64,000 nucleotides of DNA, from NCBI GenBank assembly GCA_041752115.1, contig JBGSHS010000375.1:90598-154597 (forward strand), written 5' to 3'. Under the pieces are notes generated by a model that had not been told where the DNA came from, made no database searches, and saw nothing but the letters and a program-made list of their open reading frames with translations. Source of the DNA: JAJRVM01 sp041752115 (lineage in GTDB: Bacteria > Planctomycetota > Planctomycetia > Pirellulales > Pirellulaceae). How positions within the stretch are numbered: position 1 is the stretch's first letter; every line of letters starts with the position of its first letter. The position numbers were made by a program, and so were the translations under genes. Shown here one piece after another: positions 34,856 through 43,600 of the stretch.

Positions 34856-35170
34856 TCAGGATACTGCCCACGCCACGCGGACGTTGCGAAGATCCCGTGT
34901 CAGTTGCGACGCTGCCGCGTGCCCCTTGGCAGATTCCTCGACGTGCGAGACAGGCAGGTCCGTCGTCTCGCCGGATGGCAGCTTGCCGAGCCACCTTCCG
35001 GAGTCAGAAGTCACGACCAGGCAGGTCAAGTCGCAGTGAAGGGGACGTTGATACTCGGCGGCCTGGGTTCGGAGACCAAGCCACAGAGCACGTCTCGATT
35101 GTAATTCGGGCCACTGTGAATTTACACGCCCCGCCCGATACCTTTTCGGAATCCGAGTGACCTGAAACAT
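34856..35170 (-). CDS. doubtful 104-aa ORF
   Basis: ATG at 35170 with GAGGGCGGA directly before it, reading MFQVTRIPKRYRAGRVNSQW and ending VAWAVS. It has no recognisable family, no membrane segment and mixed composition. It occupies the 686-nt gap upstream of the channel operon. It may be a real small gene, a decayed gene or chance. The rest of that gap (34719-34855 and 35171-35404) shows nothing else. Confidence 0.3.
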   Translation of the reverse strand: MFQVTRIPKRYRAGRVNSQWPELQSRRALWLGLRTQAAEYQRPLHCDLTCLVVTSDSGRWLGKLPSGETTDLPVSHVEESAKGHAAASQLTRDLRNVRVAWAVS

Positions 35171-35404
35171 TCCGCCCTCACAGACGCCAGGTGGGAAGAT
35201 AAGAGGCCGGGATAAATGGCCCCGGTGTTTGTTGCGGAATCTGTGGCATAAGTGAGCCGATTCTTGAGGACGGCTCACGTCTTCACCGCATCACCGTAAA
35301 GAAATGGACGGCTGCAGAGAATGGTCCTTCCTGAGGAACTAATCCCACAACTGCGACCAGGACGATCTTTCCTGACCCTTCTTGCCCCCAGACACCGCGG
35401 CACG

Positions 35405-36919
35405 TCAAGCCAAGGTGGTTACGGCATAAACGTTGGCACTGCGGATGGAGAATCGCAGCTGAACCGTCTGGCCAGCCAATTCTCGCGCGGAGCGTCCGTT
35501 CCAGAGCAGCGGGATTGCAATCTCGTCCCGATTCTCAATGACACACTTCTCGCGTTCATAGCCGGGGATAGTCTCACCCAGCTCGGTGCGGAGTTCGGCC
35601 ATGAGATAGGCCTGGTTCCTGGCAAAGCCACGGTCGGGTGATGGCACCGCGGCGTTGACCGCCAGATCACAGCCAGGCATCGTGAACAGCGCGGTGGAGA
35701 ACTCCGCGTTCGCTCGGGCTCCCACATAGCTGATTCGATCCTGCTTCATGCCGAGCAGACGGTCGCCGAAGTGAAACAGGATGTGGCCATCGATGAGCAT
35801 CGGATTGTGAGTGATGCACACGGCACCCGGAAAGGCATCCCCCAACGCGTTGGTGTGGCGATACGGACGCTCCCAGCGGAGCCCGTCCCGACTGACCCAC
35901 CATTCGGTGTCCAGTTGCGGCCCGTGTTTAAGCGGCATGACGGCGCTAGCCGCGTAGTTGAGTACGACAAGAAAACTGCGATCGTGGTACCAGAAGCCGA
36001 TGCCGCGATAGAACTCCATATCCGGAGGATCGTCGCTGTCGGGCACGGCCATCAGGTGATCGGGCAGCGGCTTGTAGCTCCCCAGTCGGTTCCAGACGTC
36101 CATCATCGATTCGGCCGGCTCCCATGTGCGGCCGTCGCTGCTCGAACGGATGGCAATCACGCGCCGATCACGCAGAGCATCGTTGTTGTTCTGCGGATGC
36201 GATCCGCCATGATCCTGGATGTGCTTGAGGTAAGGCTGAAGCGTCTTGTTGGTGCAGACGTAGCGTCGCGCCTTCTGGCTCCAGAACAACCCCAACGAGT
36301 CGCAGTCATAGAACAGCGGGTTGGCGGCATGCTCCGTCCAGTGGAGTCCGTCGGGACTGAAATACGCTCGATAGCCAAACCCGTTGTCGTCGATCAGCAG
36401 TTTCAGCGCCAGGAATTCCTGGGCATCCGGGTTGTAGGCCAGTCCCAGATGATCGGTCCAGGGACCTCGTGCGGATTCGTAAACCGTCTCGACATTCTCA
36501 AAGGTCGATCCGTCCTGCGTGATTGCATGGATCAGTTTCCATTGGTTCTGCTGATCGAACAGGCCACCCTTCTCATCACGGGTGAACGTCTGGCCGTAGA
36601 CATCCCAGCTGCCATCCTCGCGGGGCTGGCAGCAGGCCAGCGAGAAACCGGGATGCTGGCAGTCGCGGATCTTGTGCATCGGTGTGGCGCCGAAATGCAG
36701 TTTTCCCCAGGTGTCGCAGATATCCGCGGGGCCAGAAAAGAGCAGTTTCACGTCGTTCGTGCCAGTTGTTCCGCCGCCCGCATCGCCCTCACCTGCCGGC
36801 TCGTTGGGAATCGCTCGGACAGCTGAAGTCGGCCAGCCGACGATCGCCAGGATTCCGGCGGGAATCGTGGTTTGCAGCAGGGCCCGTCGAGAAAGGCGAA
36901 GATTTTTCGTGGTGAACAT
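35405..36919 (-). CDS. Tat-exported GH32/43/68-like (sialidase-like) protein
   Basis: 504 residues from the ATG at 36919, with GAGGAATC upstream. The N-terminus LRLSRRALLQTTIPAGILAI is a twin-arginine signal. The body looks like a five- or six-bladed glycosidase propeller: CQPREDGSWDVYGQTF, GPWTDHLGLAYNPDAQEFLA, AYFSPDGLHWTEHAANPLFY (Asp-box-like S-x-D-G-x-x-W), SSSDGRTWEPAESMM, VSRDGLRWERPYRH and HNPMLIDGHILFHFGDRL. Repeated S-x-D-G-x-x-W motifs are those of sialidase/Asp-box propellers. No catalytic triad can be assigned with confidence, so it may cleave or only bind sugars. Confidence 0.72.
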   Translation of the reverse strand: MFTTKNLRLSRRALLQTTIPAGILAIVGWPTSAVRAIPNEPAGEGDAGGGTTGTNDVKLLFSGPADICDTWGKLHFGATPMHKIRDCQHPGFSLACCQPREDGSWDVYGQTFTRDEKGGLFDQQNQWKLIHAITQDGSTFENVETVYESARGPWTDHLGLAYNPDAQEFLALKLLIDDNGFGYRAYFSPDGLHWTEHAANPLFYDCDSLGLFWSQKARRYVCTNKTLQPYLKHIQDHGGSHPQNNNDALRDRRVIAIRSSSDGRTWEPAESMMDVWNRLGSYKPLPDHLMAVPDSDDPPDMEFYRGIGFWYHDRSFLVVLNYAASAVMPLKHGPQLDTEWWVSRDGLRWERPYRHTNALGDAFPGAVCITHNPMLIDGHILFHFGDRLLGMKQDRISYVGARANAEFSTALFTMPGCDLAVNAAVPSPDRGFARNQAYLMAELRTELGETIPGYEREKCVIENRDEIAIPLLWNGRSARELAGQTVQLRFSIRSANVYAVTTLA

Positions 36920-37458
36920 GCGTCGATTCCTCTTCCACAACGGAATGATATTTCTGTCTCAGCAGGCGATCGGAGCTCCCGGGAGGTCTGCGCTCTGGTC
37001 ACCTTTGCTGCCTGGGCAAGATGCGGAAAATGTGGATTGAGCCGGTTTCCGGTGTCCAGCATACCGCGGTTTACTACGGACCGCCAACGGCCGGTTGCCG
37101 AATTGCGACAGAGGTCGGTGGCGGCCTGTGGCATTTTGGCCACATCCAGTGGCCTTTCGCCAGCGGGTTCCTACGATTATCTGAACGACGTACCGGGAGT
37201 GGTCAGACGCAATGTTCCTAAGCTATATTTGCCCGTCAGGCTACTCTTCACATTGTCTGTGGCAGACCCACTGCATCTGATCAGTCGATCGGAAGGGGTG
37301 CCCCGCGAGGTGGCGGAAGAACGCGATTCACAACGAATCTTCAGCTGATGGCAAGTTGATGGAGAAGACAGCAGATTCGAACCAGCTGGTTCTCAGGCCG
37401 CCCGTGAGCCGACCAATACAACTCATCTTTGACGCGACATCCTAGGAGTGTTGGTTTC
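36920..37458. other. divergent intergenic region, no gene seen
   Basis: 538 nt between the Tat-exported glycosidase-like gene (minus) and the M28 peptidase (plus). Overlapping frames here have no family resemblance. It must carry promoters for both, but I cannot point to convincing boxes. AGGAG at 37445-37449 is the ribosome site of the peptidase gene. Confidence 0.5.
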
Positions 37459-39072
37459 ATGTCTACCAAGAGCTCGGTCCGACGCATCATGGCGGCGGTT
37501 ATCGTGGTGTTCTTCGGCTGCCTGTCGTCGCTGTCGGCGGCGGAGAACCAGGCGCTGCAAGTTGCACTGCAGAGCATTACTGCCGGCGAATTGGGGCACC
37601 ATGTCGACGTGCTGGCGGCGGATTCGTTTGAAGGTCGGGAAGCGGGAAGTCGTGGTGGTCGCGCGGCGGGAGGCTACCTGGTCCAACTGCTGCAGGAATA
37701 CGGAGTGCGTCCCGCGGGAGCTGATGGAACGTACTACCAGCTGTTCGGCCAGGGCTATCGCAACGTGCTGGGCATGATTGAGGGGAGTGATCCGCAACTG
37801 AAGCAGGAAGTGATCTTATTGGGTGCGCATTATGACCACGTCGGATACGGCACGAACCAGAACAGTTTCGGACCAACCGGCCACATTCACAATGGGGCCG
37901 ACGATAATGCCAGTGGCACATCAGGGCTGCTGGAAGTGGTGGAAGCATTCACCAAGCTGTCACAGCCTCCGCGCCGATCGATTTTATTTGCCTTCTGGGA
38001 TGGCGAAGAGAAGGGGATGCTCGGGTCGCGGCACTGGGTGTCGCATCCCACGGTGCCTCTCAACCGCGTCGTCTTCTCGTTCAACGCGGATATGATTGGA
38101 CAGCTGCGCGATCAGCACGTGGAAGTCTATGGTTCTCGCACGGCGGCAGGGTTGCGGCAACTGGTGAGCCAGCAGAACTTGGAATTCGGTCTGGACCTCG
38201 ATTTCATCTGGGACGTGAAACCGAACAGCGATCACTACTCGTTTTTCGAGCACGACATTCCGTTCCTGATGCTGCATACCGGGCTGCACGATTACTATCA
38301 TCGGCCGAGCGATGATGCGGAGCTGATCAATCGGGACGGGATGCAGGCCGTGTCGCAGCTGATGTTCCGACTGGCTTACGAATTGTCTGAGGGAGATCGT
38401 GTGCCCTCGTTCCGTACGCAGTCGCGGTTCGAAACCAATTATGCCCGCGCGCAATTCGAACGCACGATGTCTCCCGCTCCGCCGCGCCTGGGAGTTTCGT
38501 GGAGTCGAGAGGATCACGAAGCCGGTCTGTTGGTAACTCGCGTGGCTGACGATTCGGCAGCGGATCGGGCGGGGATCAAGGTGGGCGATCGCATTGTGCG
38601 GTTCGACGGTCGGGCGGTGGAGGGGAGCGAGCAGTTCCGCCTGGCGGTGCTGGCTGCCGGCAGTAGCGCTCAAGCGACCGTGCAACGGCCCGGCGTGCCT
38701 GAGCCGATGGAAGTGCCGGTCCCACTGGCGGGAAAGCCCGTGCGCATCGGGATTTCGTGGGATCATGACAAAGCCGATCCGTCGCTGGCCATCGTGACTC
38801 GAGTGATTCCCGGTTCAGCCGCCGATCTGGCGGGGATCGTAGCCAAGGACCGGGTCTACGCGGTCGACGGACAGGCCTTTGCCGATGCGAACCAGTTCAG
38901 TCAACTCCTGTCGCGCCGCGGAGCGTCCCTGCAGTTGCTGGTCGAACGACGTGGCCTGCTGCGAAACATTACGCTGCATCCGCTCGAGGAGAACGACGTC
39001 GCGGATGCGGTCAGCGCCGCACCCGATTCCACGGCTGTGACGGACCCTGCCGCGCAGGCCGCAGCACACTGA
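37459..39072 (+). CDS. secreted M28 metallopeptidase with two PDZ domains
   Basis: 537 residues. The signal peptide is MAAVIVVFFGCLSSLSAAEN (preceded by MSTKSSVRRI). M28 zinc aminopeptidase domain (about 35-320): ligands in LLGAHYDHVGYG (His), NGADDNASGTSG (bridging Asp), AFWDGEEKGMLGS (base Glu-Glu), FNADMIGQ (Asp) and HDYYHRPSDD (His). Two PDZ domains follow: about 345-425 (LLVTRVADDSAADRAGIKVG) and about 430-510 (AIVTRVIPGSAADLAGIVAK). PDZ tails usually recognise peptide C-termini or anchor partners. It probably trims peptides in the periplasm. The start has AGGAG upstream. Confidence 0.92.
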   Translation: MSTKSSVRRIMAAVIVVFFGCLSSLSAAENQALQVALQSITAGELGHHVDVLAADSFEGREAGSRGGRAAGGYLVQLLQEYGVRPAGADGTYYQLFGQGYRNVLGMIEGSDPQLKQEVILLGAHYDHVGYGTNQNSFGPTGHIHNGADDNASGTSGLLEVVEAFTKLSQPPRRSILFAFWDGEEKGMLGSRHWVSHPTVPLNRVVFSFNADMIGQLRDQHVEVYGSRTAAGLRQLVSQQNLEFGLDLDFIWDVKPNSDHYSFFEHDIPFLMLHTGLHDYYHRPSDDAELINRDGMQAVSQLMFRLAYELSEGDRVPSFRTQSRFETNYARAQFERTMSPAPPRLGVSWSREDHEAGLLVTRVADDSAADRAGIKVGDRIVRFDGRAVEGSEQFRLAVLAAGSSAQATVQRPGVPEPMEVPVPLAGKPVRIGISWDHDKADPSLAIVTRVIPGSAADLAGIVAKDRVYAVDGQAFADANQFSQLLSRRGASLQLLVERRGLLRNITLHPLEENDVADAVSAAPDSTAVTDPAAQAAAH

Positions 39073-39132
39073 TGTGCTATACTCGGGTCGCGTTCCTCCG
39101 GGGAGTCGGGAGTCGAGTCGGGACTTGAGCGG

Positions 39133-39945
39133 GTGGGAGCGGAGCTGTTGGATTCTTCAAACACACAGCCGCCGGACGGGCAGCGGCATACGGACGCGTT
39201 GAGTGAGCAAGAGCTGGAGCGGTATGCGCGGCAGCTGGGACGCGGAGTCTTGACACCCCAGGGGCAGCTGCGTCTGAAGCGATCGGTGGTTCTGGTCACG
39301 CGAGTGGGAGGCATGGGAGGCCCGGCGGCGCTGATGCTGACCATGGCCGGCGTCGGACGGGTGGTCATCGCCCATGGCGGTCCCCTCGAATCGCCCGATT
39401 TGAATCGACAAGTGCTCGGCAGCGAATGTGGACTGGGGCAGCCACGAAGCGACCAGTTTGCCGACTACCTGCGCTCGATGAATCGGTTCGTGGAGGTGGA
39501 AGCCTGGGATCACGAACCGAACGACCAGGAAGCAGAAGATTTGGCGAAAGAATGCGACATCCTGCTTTCCTGCGCGCCCACATTTGCCGAGCGCCTGCGG
39601 CTCAATACGGCCGCGGTGCGGCAGGCGAAGCCGTTGATCGATGCGGCGCAGTGGGGTATGACCGGGACGCTCATGGTGCTGCAGCCAGGACAGACTGCTT
39701 GCCTGGCGTGCGTCTATCCGACATCGCCCCCCTTTGAAGAGCTGTTTCCGGTCGTCGGTGCGATTTCGTCGGCCATTGGTTCGCTGGCCGCGCTGGAAGC
39801 GATCAAGATCCTCTCGCAGTGTGGACAACCTCGGTGGGGCCGACTATACACCTATGACGGCTTTCACGGACGCTCGTCGGACGTCTTGTTACGGCGTGAT
39901 GAGCATTGTGTCAGCTGTGGTGATGACGGGAAGATGATGCAGTGA
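39133..39945 (+). CDS. E1-like (ThiF/MoeB/HesA) activating enzyme
   Basis: 270 residues from the GTG at 39133. ThiF-type adenylating fold: LTPQGQLRLKRSVVLVTRVG followed by GMGGPAALMLTMAGVG (Gly-rich nucleotide loop), GPLESPDLNRQVLGSECGLG, then CDILLSCAPTFAERLRLN. Zinc-type Cys pairs are CLACVYP near 195 and CVSCGDDG near 257. E1-like enzymes adenylate the C-terminal glycine of a small ubiquitin-like protein. The next gene encodes such a protein 30 nt later, making a clear pair. No moa, thi or cysteine-biosynthesis gene is nearby, so the purpose is unknown. Confidence 0.85.
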   Translation: MGAELLDSSNTQPPDGQRHTDALSEQELERYARQLGRGVLTPQGQLRLKRSVVLVTRVGGMGGPAALMLTMAGVGRVVIAHGGPLESPDLNRQVLGSECGLGQPRSDQFADYLRSMNRFVEVEAWDHEPNDQEAEDLAKECDILLSCAPTFAERLRLNTAAVRQAKPLIDAAQWGMTGTLMVLQPGQTACLACVYPTSPPFEELFPVVGAISSAIGSLAALEAIKILSQCGQPRWGRLYTYDGFHGRSSDVLLRRDEHCVSCGDDGKMMQ

Positions 39946-39975
39946 CCGGGTGGGCCTGAGTGAGGATGGCGGCGG

Positions 39976-40236
39976 ATGAAAGTCCGATTGACCTTGATGG
40001 GGCGAGGATACGACAGAACGAGCAGCCTTCCCAGCGAAGTCGATGTGACGCTGGGAGCGTGTCTGGGTGACGTGTTGCATCTGATTCAATCGCACTATGG
40101 CGAGCTGGTTCCGTTGTCGACGAGTTGGCTGGTGGTCGTCAACGGACAGCACTTGGGGACCGTGGAGCGGTATGAGGATGTCGAGTTGCGGGAACGAGAT
40201 GATCTCATGCTGATTGCGCCGGTGGCCGGTGGGTGA
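39976..40236 (+). CDS. ThiS/MoaD-like ubiquitin-like protein
   Basis: 86 residues with the beta-grasp layout: MKVRLTLMGRGYD, SEVDVTLGACLGDVLHLIQS, LVVVNGQHLGTVERYEDVEL, RERDDLMLIAPVAGG. The C-terminus ends in Gly-Gly, the site that E1-like enzymes adenylate in ThiS, MoaD and related sulfur carriers. It lies 30 nt after the E1-like gene on the same strand, so the two work together. The usual roles are sulfur transfer or protein conjugation. Which applies here is not shown by the sequence. Confidence 0.87.
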   Translation: MKVRLTLMGRGYDRTSSLPSEVDVTLGACLGDVLHLIQSHYGELVPLSTSWLVVVNGQHLGTVERYEDVELRERDDLMLIAPVAGG

Positions 40237-40414
40237 CACCAGCTCGCGACGGTGCAGCATCACCCGTATGGAAGCCGTTGTGCCTGGTCTCACGACGCAT
40301 CCCTGTGGCGATTGATACAGGGAACACGTCACCACGCTCGTGACGCGAACCTCTGGAGTCTGGAACCCAGCCCCGTGCGGCGAGTCTGCCGGCGACCAGT
40401 GGCGAGGACGCGAC

Positions 40415-42574
40415 TTAGCCGGGTGCGGACTTCATGCCGCTTGCCGAGTTCCAGGCCATATCGGGTTGTGTGGGGGCGGCTTCCTCCGCAGCTTCTGGTT
40501 CCTCGGGCGAGCAGCCTTTCCCGTTTCCAGCAGCACCTCCACTGTTGATTTTGACCAGGATTCCTTGAATGGTCACGCCGGCAGGTCCGATGTCGATGAA
40601 ACCGCCTGGGCCGATCAGTGACAGTTGCATGCCAGCTTCAATAATTACCTTCATGCCCGCCTTGAGGTGGATTTCGTTGGCGGGACCCGATTCCGCTGCG
40701 ATGTCACCTCCTGACTTGATTTGGATGTTCCCGCCGACGGTTTGCGACAACATGCCGCCGATCTTCTGCCGGCAGGGACCGCCGATCGTCAAGTCGCTGC
40801 CTTGGCCAATATCCTCGGTCTTGGCATTCTCGATGACAATGTCGACGTTACCGCCGCTGTCGGCTTCCCCATTTCCCACCATGAACTGGGAATTGCCTTC
40901 CACGTGGACCACGTCATTGCGTTTCACGTTGGTGTGCTGGTCCTGATAGATCATCAACCGATGATCACCACCTTTGTCGCCGTCCTTCTCCCAGCCGATG
41001 ATTTCGTGTGAGTTGCCATAGACTCGTGATTTCGCATCGTTGCGGACACGAACATCCAAGTCCTTTTGCGCATGCAGAAAGAGGCGTTCCGAGTCTTTCT
41101 TGTCTTCGAACAAGATCTCGTTATAACCCTCGCCTCCTTTACTGGAATTCGTTTTGATGTAGGACTTCGTCATTTCATCGGGAAGAGCGTAATGCGGCAT
41201 CTGCTGAGCATTGTAGACACTTCCCACAATCAGCGGCCGGTCGGGATCTCCTTCCAGAAAGTCGACGACTACTTCTTGTCCGATGCGAGGGACGGAGAAG
41301 AAGCCCCACTTCTTACCAGCCACATTGTGTGCGACGCGAATCCAGCATGAGCTCTCGGCGTCTTTCTTTCCCTCTCGGTCCCAATGAAACTGGACTTTGA
41401 CCCGGCCATACTTGTCGCAATAGATCTCTTCACCGTCGGGGCCCACGACGACCGCCGTCTGGACACCCGAGAGGACTGGCTTGGGAGTGATTCGAGCCGG
41501 ACGGCAGACGACGTCCGAGGGGATGCAGACGAAGTGATTGGAATACTCTGACCCTGCCTCCCGAACTCCGGTCGCGTAGGCCACTCCGGTGGCATGATGT
41601 TGGATGGAAGTGACGACATACGACTTGTTCTGTTCCGCGCTGCAGCTGTGGGTCGTGAGAGTGAACTTTCCGCCAGCCGCAAAGGTGCGGCAGGTACTCG
41701 TCCCCCGCACCGAATCGTAGGTGGCCTCTTCCTCTTCCATGCGGAACTTCACTTCTCGATCACCTGCGGCTTTGTCGGGGTACTCACCCGGGTAGTCGTA
41801 GATCTCGTACTTGCTGACACCAGGCAGCTTCACCTTCGTGCCGCAGTTGGTCATCAGACTGGTGTCCGGAGTCTCGAAATTGTAGTCGGTCTGAGCCCAT
41901 CGTCCGGAAACGAACGCATAATGATGGGCCCACGACGTGATGTGATCGGTAACCGGGGAAGAACCTTCGGACGTCGGGCACTCGACCTTGTTCTCGGGGA
42001 GATCCTTGTACGCACCGGTCTGATCCGCCAGCACGAGGGTGTGCTTCCCCTCTTCATGTCGGAAATAGTAGAAGATGCCCTCCTGCTCCATGAGCCGCGA
42101 GACGAAGTTGAAGTCCGTCTCGCGGTACTGAACGCAGTACTCTCGCTTGGGGTGAGTCTGCTTGATTTCCGACACGTCATAGTCCGTGAAACCGAGGTCC
42201 TGGAAGATAGCCTCGATGATTTCGGGAATCGACTTGTTCTGGAAGATCCGGCAGTCGGCCGTCTGAGTCAAGAACCAGAGCCAGGGGACGAGCTCGGCGC
42301 GATACTGCGTGGCATCCCCGTCACCATAGTCCGCCGTGAACTGGGAGATGTAGCCGTTCAAGTACCGTGTTTCACCATCCGATACGAACACTTCGACGGT
42401 AACATTCTTGCCGATGATGTCTCCTGCGGCAATCGATGTCTTGGTCGAGATGAGTTCCAGCTCGCAGGTGAACAGCCGCGACATTTCCTCACGCAAGCTG
42501 AACCCGGTCAATGCGATCGCGTCACCCAGCGGCGAGGTAATGGAAATGAACCGAGTGCTCTGATCTAGCGCCAT
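40415..42574 (-). CDS. tssI: T6SS spike protein VgrG (TssI)
   Basis: 719 residues forming the trimeric spike at the tube tip. The N-terminal gp27-like part is seen in LTGFSLREEMSRLFTCELEL near 23-42, EYCVQYRETDFNFVSRLMEQ and GIFYYFRHEEGKHTLVL. The hallmark gp5/OB-type stretch is YCDKYGRVKVQFHWDREGKK, followed by WGFFSVPRIGQEVVVDFLEG and RPLIVGSVYN. A beta-helix needle follows (NVDIVIENAKTEDIG, GGDIAAESGPANEIHLKAG). The C-terminus is a short Glu/Pro/Ala-rich tail, with no extra toxin or binding domain. It is the last gene of the T6SS cluster and is convergent with the ubiquitin-like gene. Confidence 0.95.
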   Translation of the reverse strand: MALDQSTRFISITSPLGDAIALTGFSLREEMSRLFTCELELISTKTSIAAGDIIGKNVTVEVFVSDGETRYLNGYISQFTADYGDGDATQYRAELVPWLWFLTQTADCRIFQNKSIPEIIEAIFQDLGFTDYDVSEIKQTHPKREYCVQYRETDFNFVSRLMEQEGIFYYFRHEEGKHTLVLADQTGAYKDLPENKVECPTSEGSSPVTDHITSWAHHYAFVSGRWAQTDYNFETPDTSLMTNCGTKVKLPGVSKYEIYDYPGEYPDKAAGDREVKFRMEEEEATYDSVRGTSTCRTFAAGGKFTLTTHSCSAEQNKSYVVTSIQHHATGVAYATGVREAGSEYSNHFVCIPSDVVCRPARITPKPVLSGVQTAVVVGPDGEEIYCDKYGRVKVQFHWDREGKKDAESSCWIRVAHNVAGKKWGFFSVPRIGQEVVVDFLEGDPDRPLIVGSVYNAQQMPHYALPDEMTKSYIKTNSSKGGEGYNEILFEDKKDSERLFLHAQKDLDVRVRNDAKSRVYGNSHEIIGWEKDGDKGGDHRLMIYQDQHTNVKRNDVVHVEGNSQFMVGNGEADSGGNVDIVIENAKTEDIGQGSDLTIGGPCRQKIGGMLSQTVGGNIQIKSGGDIAAESGPANEIHLKAGMKVIIEAGMQLSLIGPGGFIDIGPAGVTIQGILVKINSGGAAGNGKGCSPEEPEAAEEAAPTQPDMAWNSASGMKSAPG

Positions 42575-42877
42575 GATGAGCCCTTCCGCGCGGTGGGTGG
42601 ATATAGTCCGGCTCGATCGACGAGCTTGACGACGAAGTGATCAACGGTCCCGCCGACGGTGCAGCCAGCTGTGGTTCTCTCAGATGATTGTAGGGAGCCC
42701 GTCAAGTCGCACGGCGACGGCTCCCTGATCGCCGATTCGTCTGCCGTTGGTGCTGGCCGAGGCCGCGTCGTGCCGGCCGGGCCCTCACGACCATCCTTGA
42801 GGCCCAACCGCGGGTCGCGAAACCTGCCAGAACAATCGGCCGGCGAACAAAAATCCATACCTGCCGAAACGGGCAAA

Positions 42878-42910
42878 CAGCGCGGTGCGGGCACGTGCCA
42901 CACCGCGCTG
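42878..42910 (-). terminator. strong hairpin downstream of hcp
   Basis: CAGCGCGGTG pairs perfectly with CACCGCGCTG, and the loop contains the smaller palindrome GGCACGTGCC. It begins about 40 nt past the hcp stop. A poor T-run follows (TTTG), so it may terminate partly or stabilise the hcp mRNA. The rest of the 375-nt hcp-vgrG gap shows no gene. Confidence 0.5.
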
Positions 42911-42949
42911 CTGAGTATTGCCTGTGGATCACTGTTGCGAAGAAGAAAC

Positions 42950-43429
42950 CTACTTCTTTCCTTCTTCCACCTTCCAAGTGTACTCGATGTTGCCCTTCTT
43001 CTTGCCGGCGTTATCCGTCTCGGTATAGGTCACTTTGATTTCCTCGAAATTCAACGTGACGTCTTCCATGGGAACGCTGTCGGCCTGAACATGTCCCGCG
43101 ATGTTGTAATTGACCACCTGAACGTTCTTCAGCTCGTACGCATAGAACGTCACGCGTCCAGCATCGGTGTACGAAGCCGTGCAGTGGATCTCAACCTTCG
43201 GGAAAACTTTGCCGTTGCAGACCGCTTCAGCCAGCTTCGGGCTCGCCTTGTCGATTTCCTTGCTCACAAGCATGTCTTCCAAGACCACGTCGCCACGTCG
43301 CCGGGTGGGGCCGGTGCCGGTGCCCGGCTTGTGAATTACCTGGTTGAACGAAGCGATATCGCTCCAACCCTTGTGCTTGTCGTCCTGAGCTTCGCCGTCA
43401 ACCCCGTCGAACTTGATGTAACCAGCCAT
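42950..43429 (-). CDS. tssD: T6SS tube protein Hcp (TssD)
   Basis: 159 residues from the ATG at 43429, with GGAGGG close upstream. Hcp forms the stacked hexameric inner tube. Typical phrases are AGYIKFDGVDGEAQDDKHKG near 2-21, GDVVLEDMLVSKEIDKASPK, VEIHCTASYTDAGRVTFYAY and NFEEIKVTYTETDNAGKKKG. Hcp is normally the most abundant T6SS product, and the strong ribosome site and the hairpin after it agree. The longer frame adds 15 residues with no family match. The 171-nt gap to clpV shows no gene; a separate promoter is possible but not seen. Confidence 0.95.
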   Translation of the reverse strand: MAGYIKFDGVDGEAQDDKHKGWSDIASFNQVIHKPGTGTGPTRRRGDVVLEDMLVSKEIDKASPKLAEAVCNGKVFPKVEIHCTASYTDAGRVTFYAYELKNVQVVNYNIAGHVQADSVPMEDVTLNFEEIKVTYTETDNAGKKKGNIEYTWKVEEGKK

Positions 43430-43600
43430 GACACCCTCCAGAAGTAACTGAAAACAACCGTTTCGAAATCTCACGCGTGCCGTTCTGTTGCACGCGACTA
43501 GCGTCGTTACTTCAGTTCTCGTGGCTGCAGGAGCGTAGTTGCTTGATTTGGAGAAAAAAACCGAAAAAACTCCTCCGGACGTTCTGGTACCCGAAATCGG

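Noticed and set aside
36872..37348. 158-aa plus-strand frame in the divergent gap
   Set aside because: No family resemblance, no good ribosome site, and it overlaps the start of the glycosidase-like gene.
41594..42568. 324-aa plus-strand open frame
   Set aside because: Antisense to vgrG, with no recognisable motif.
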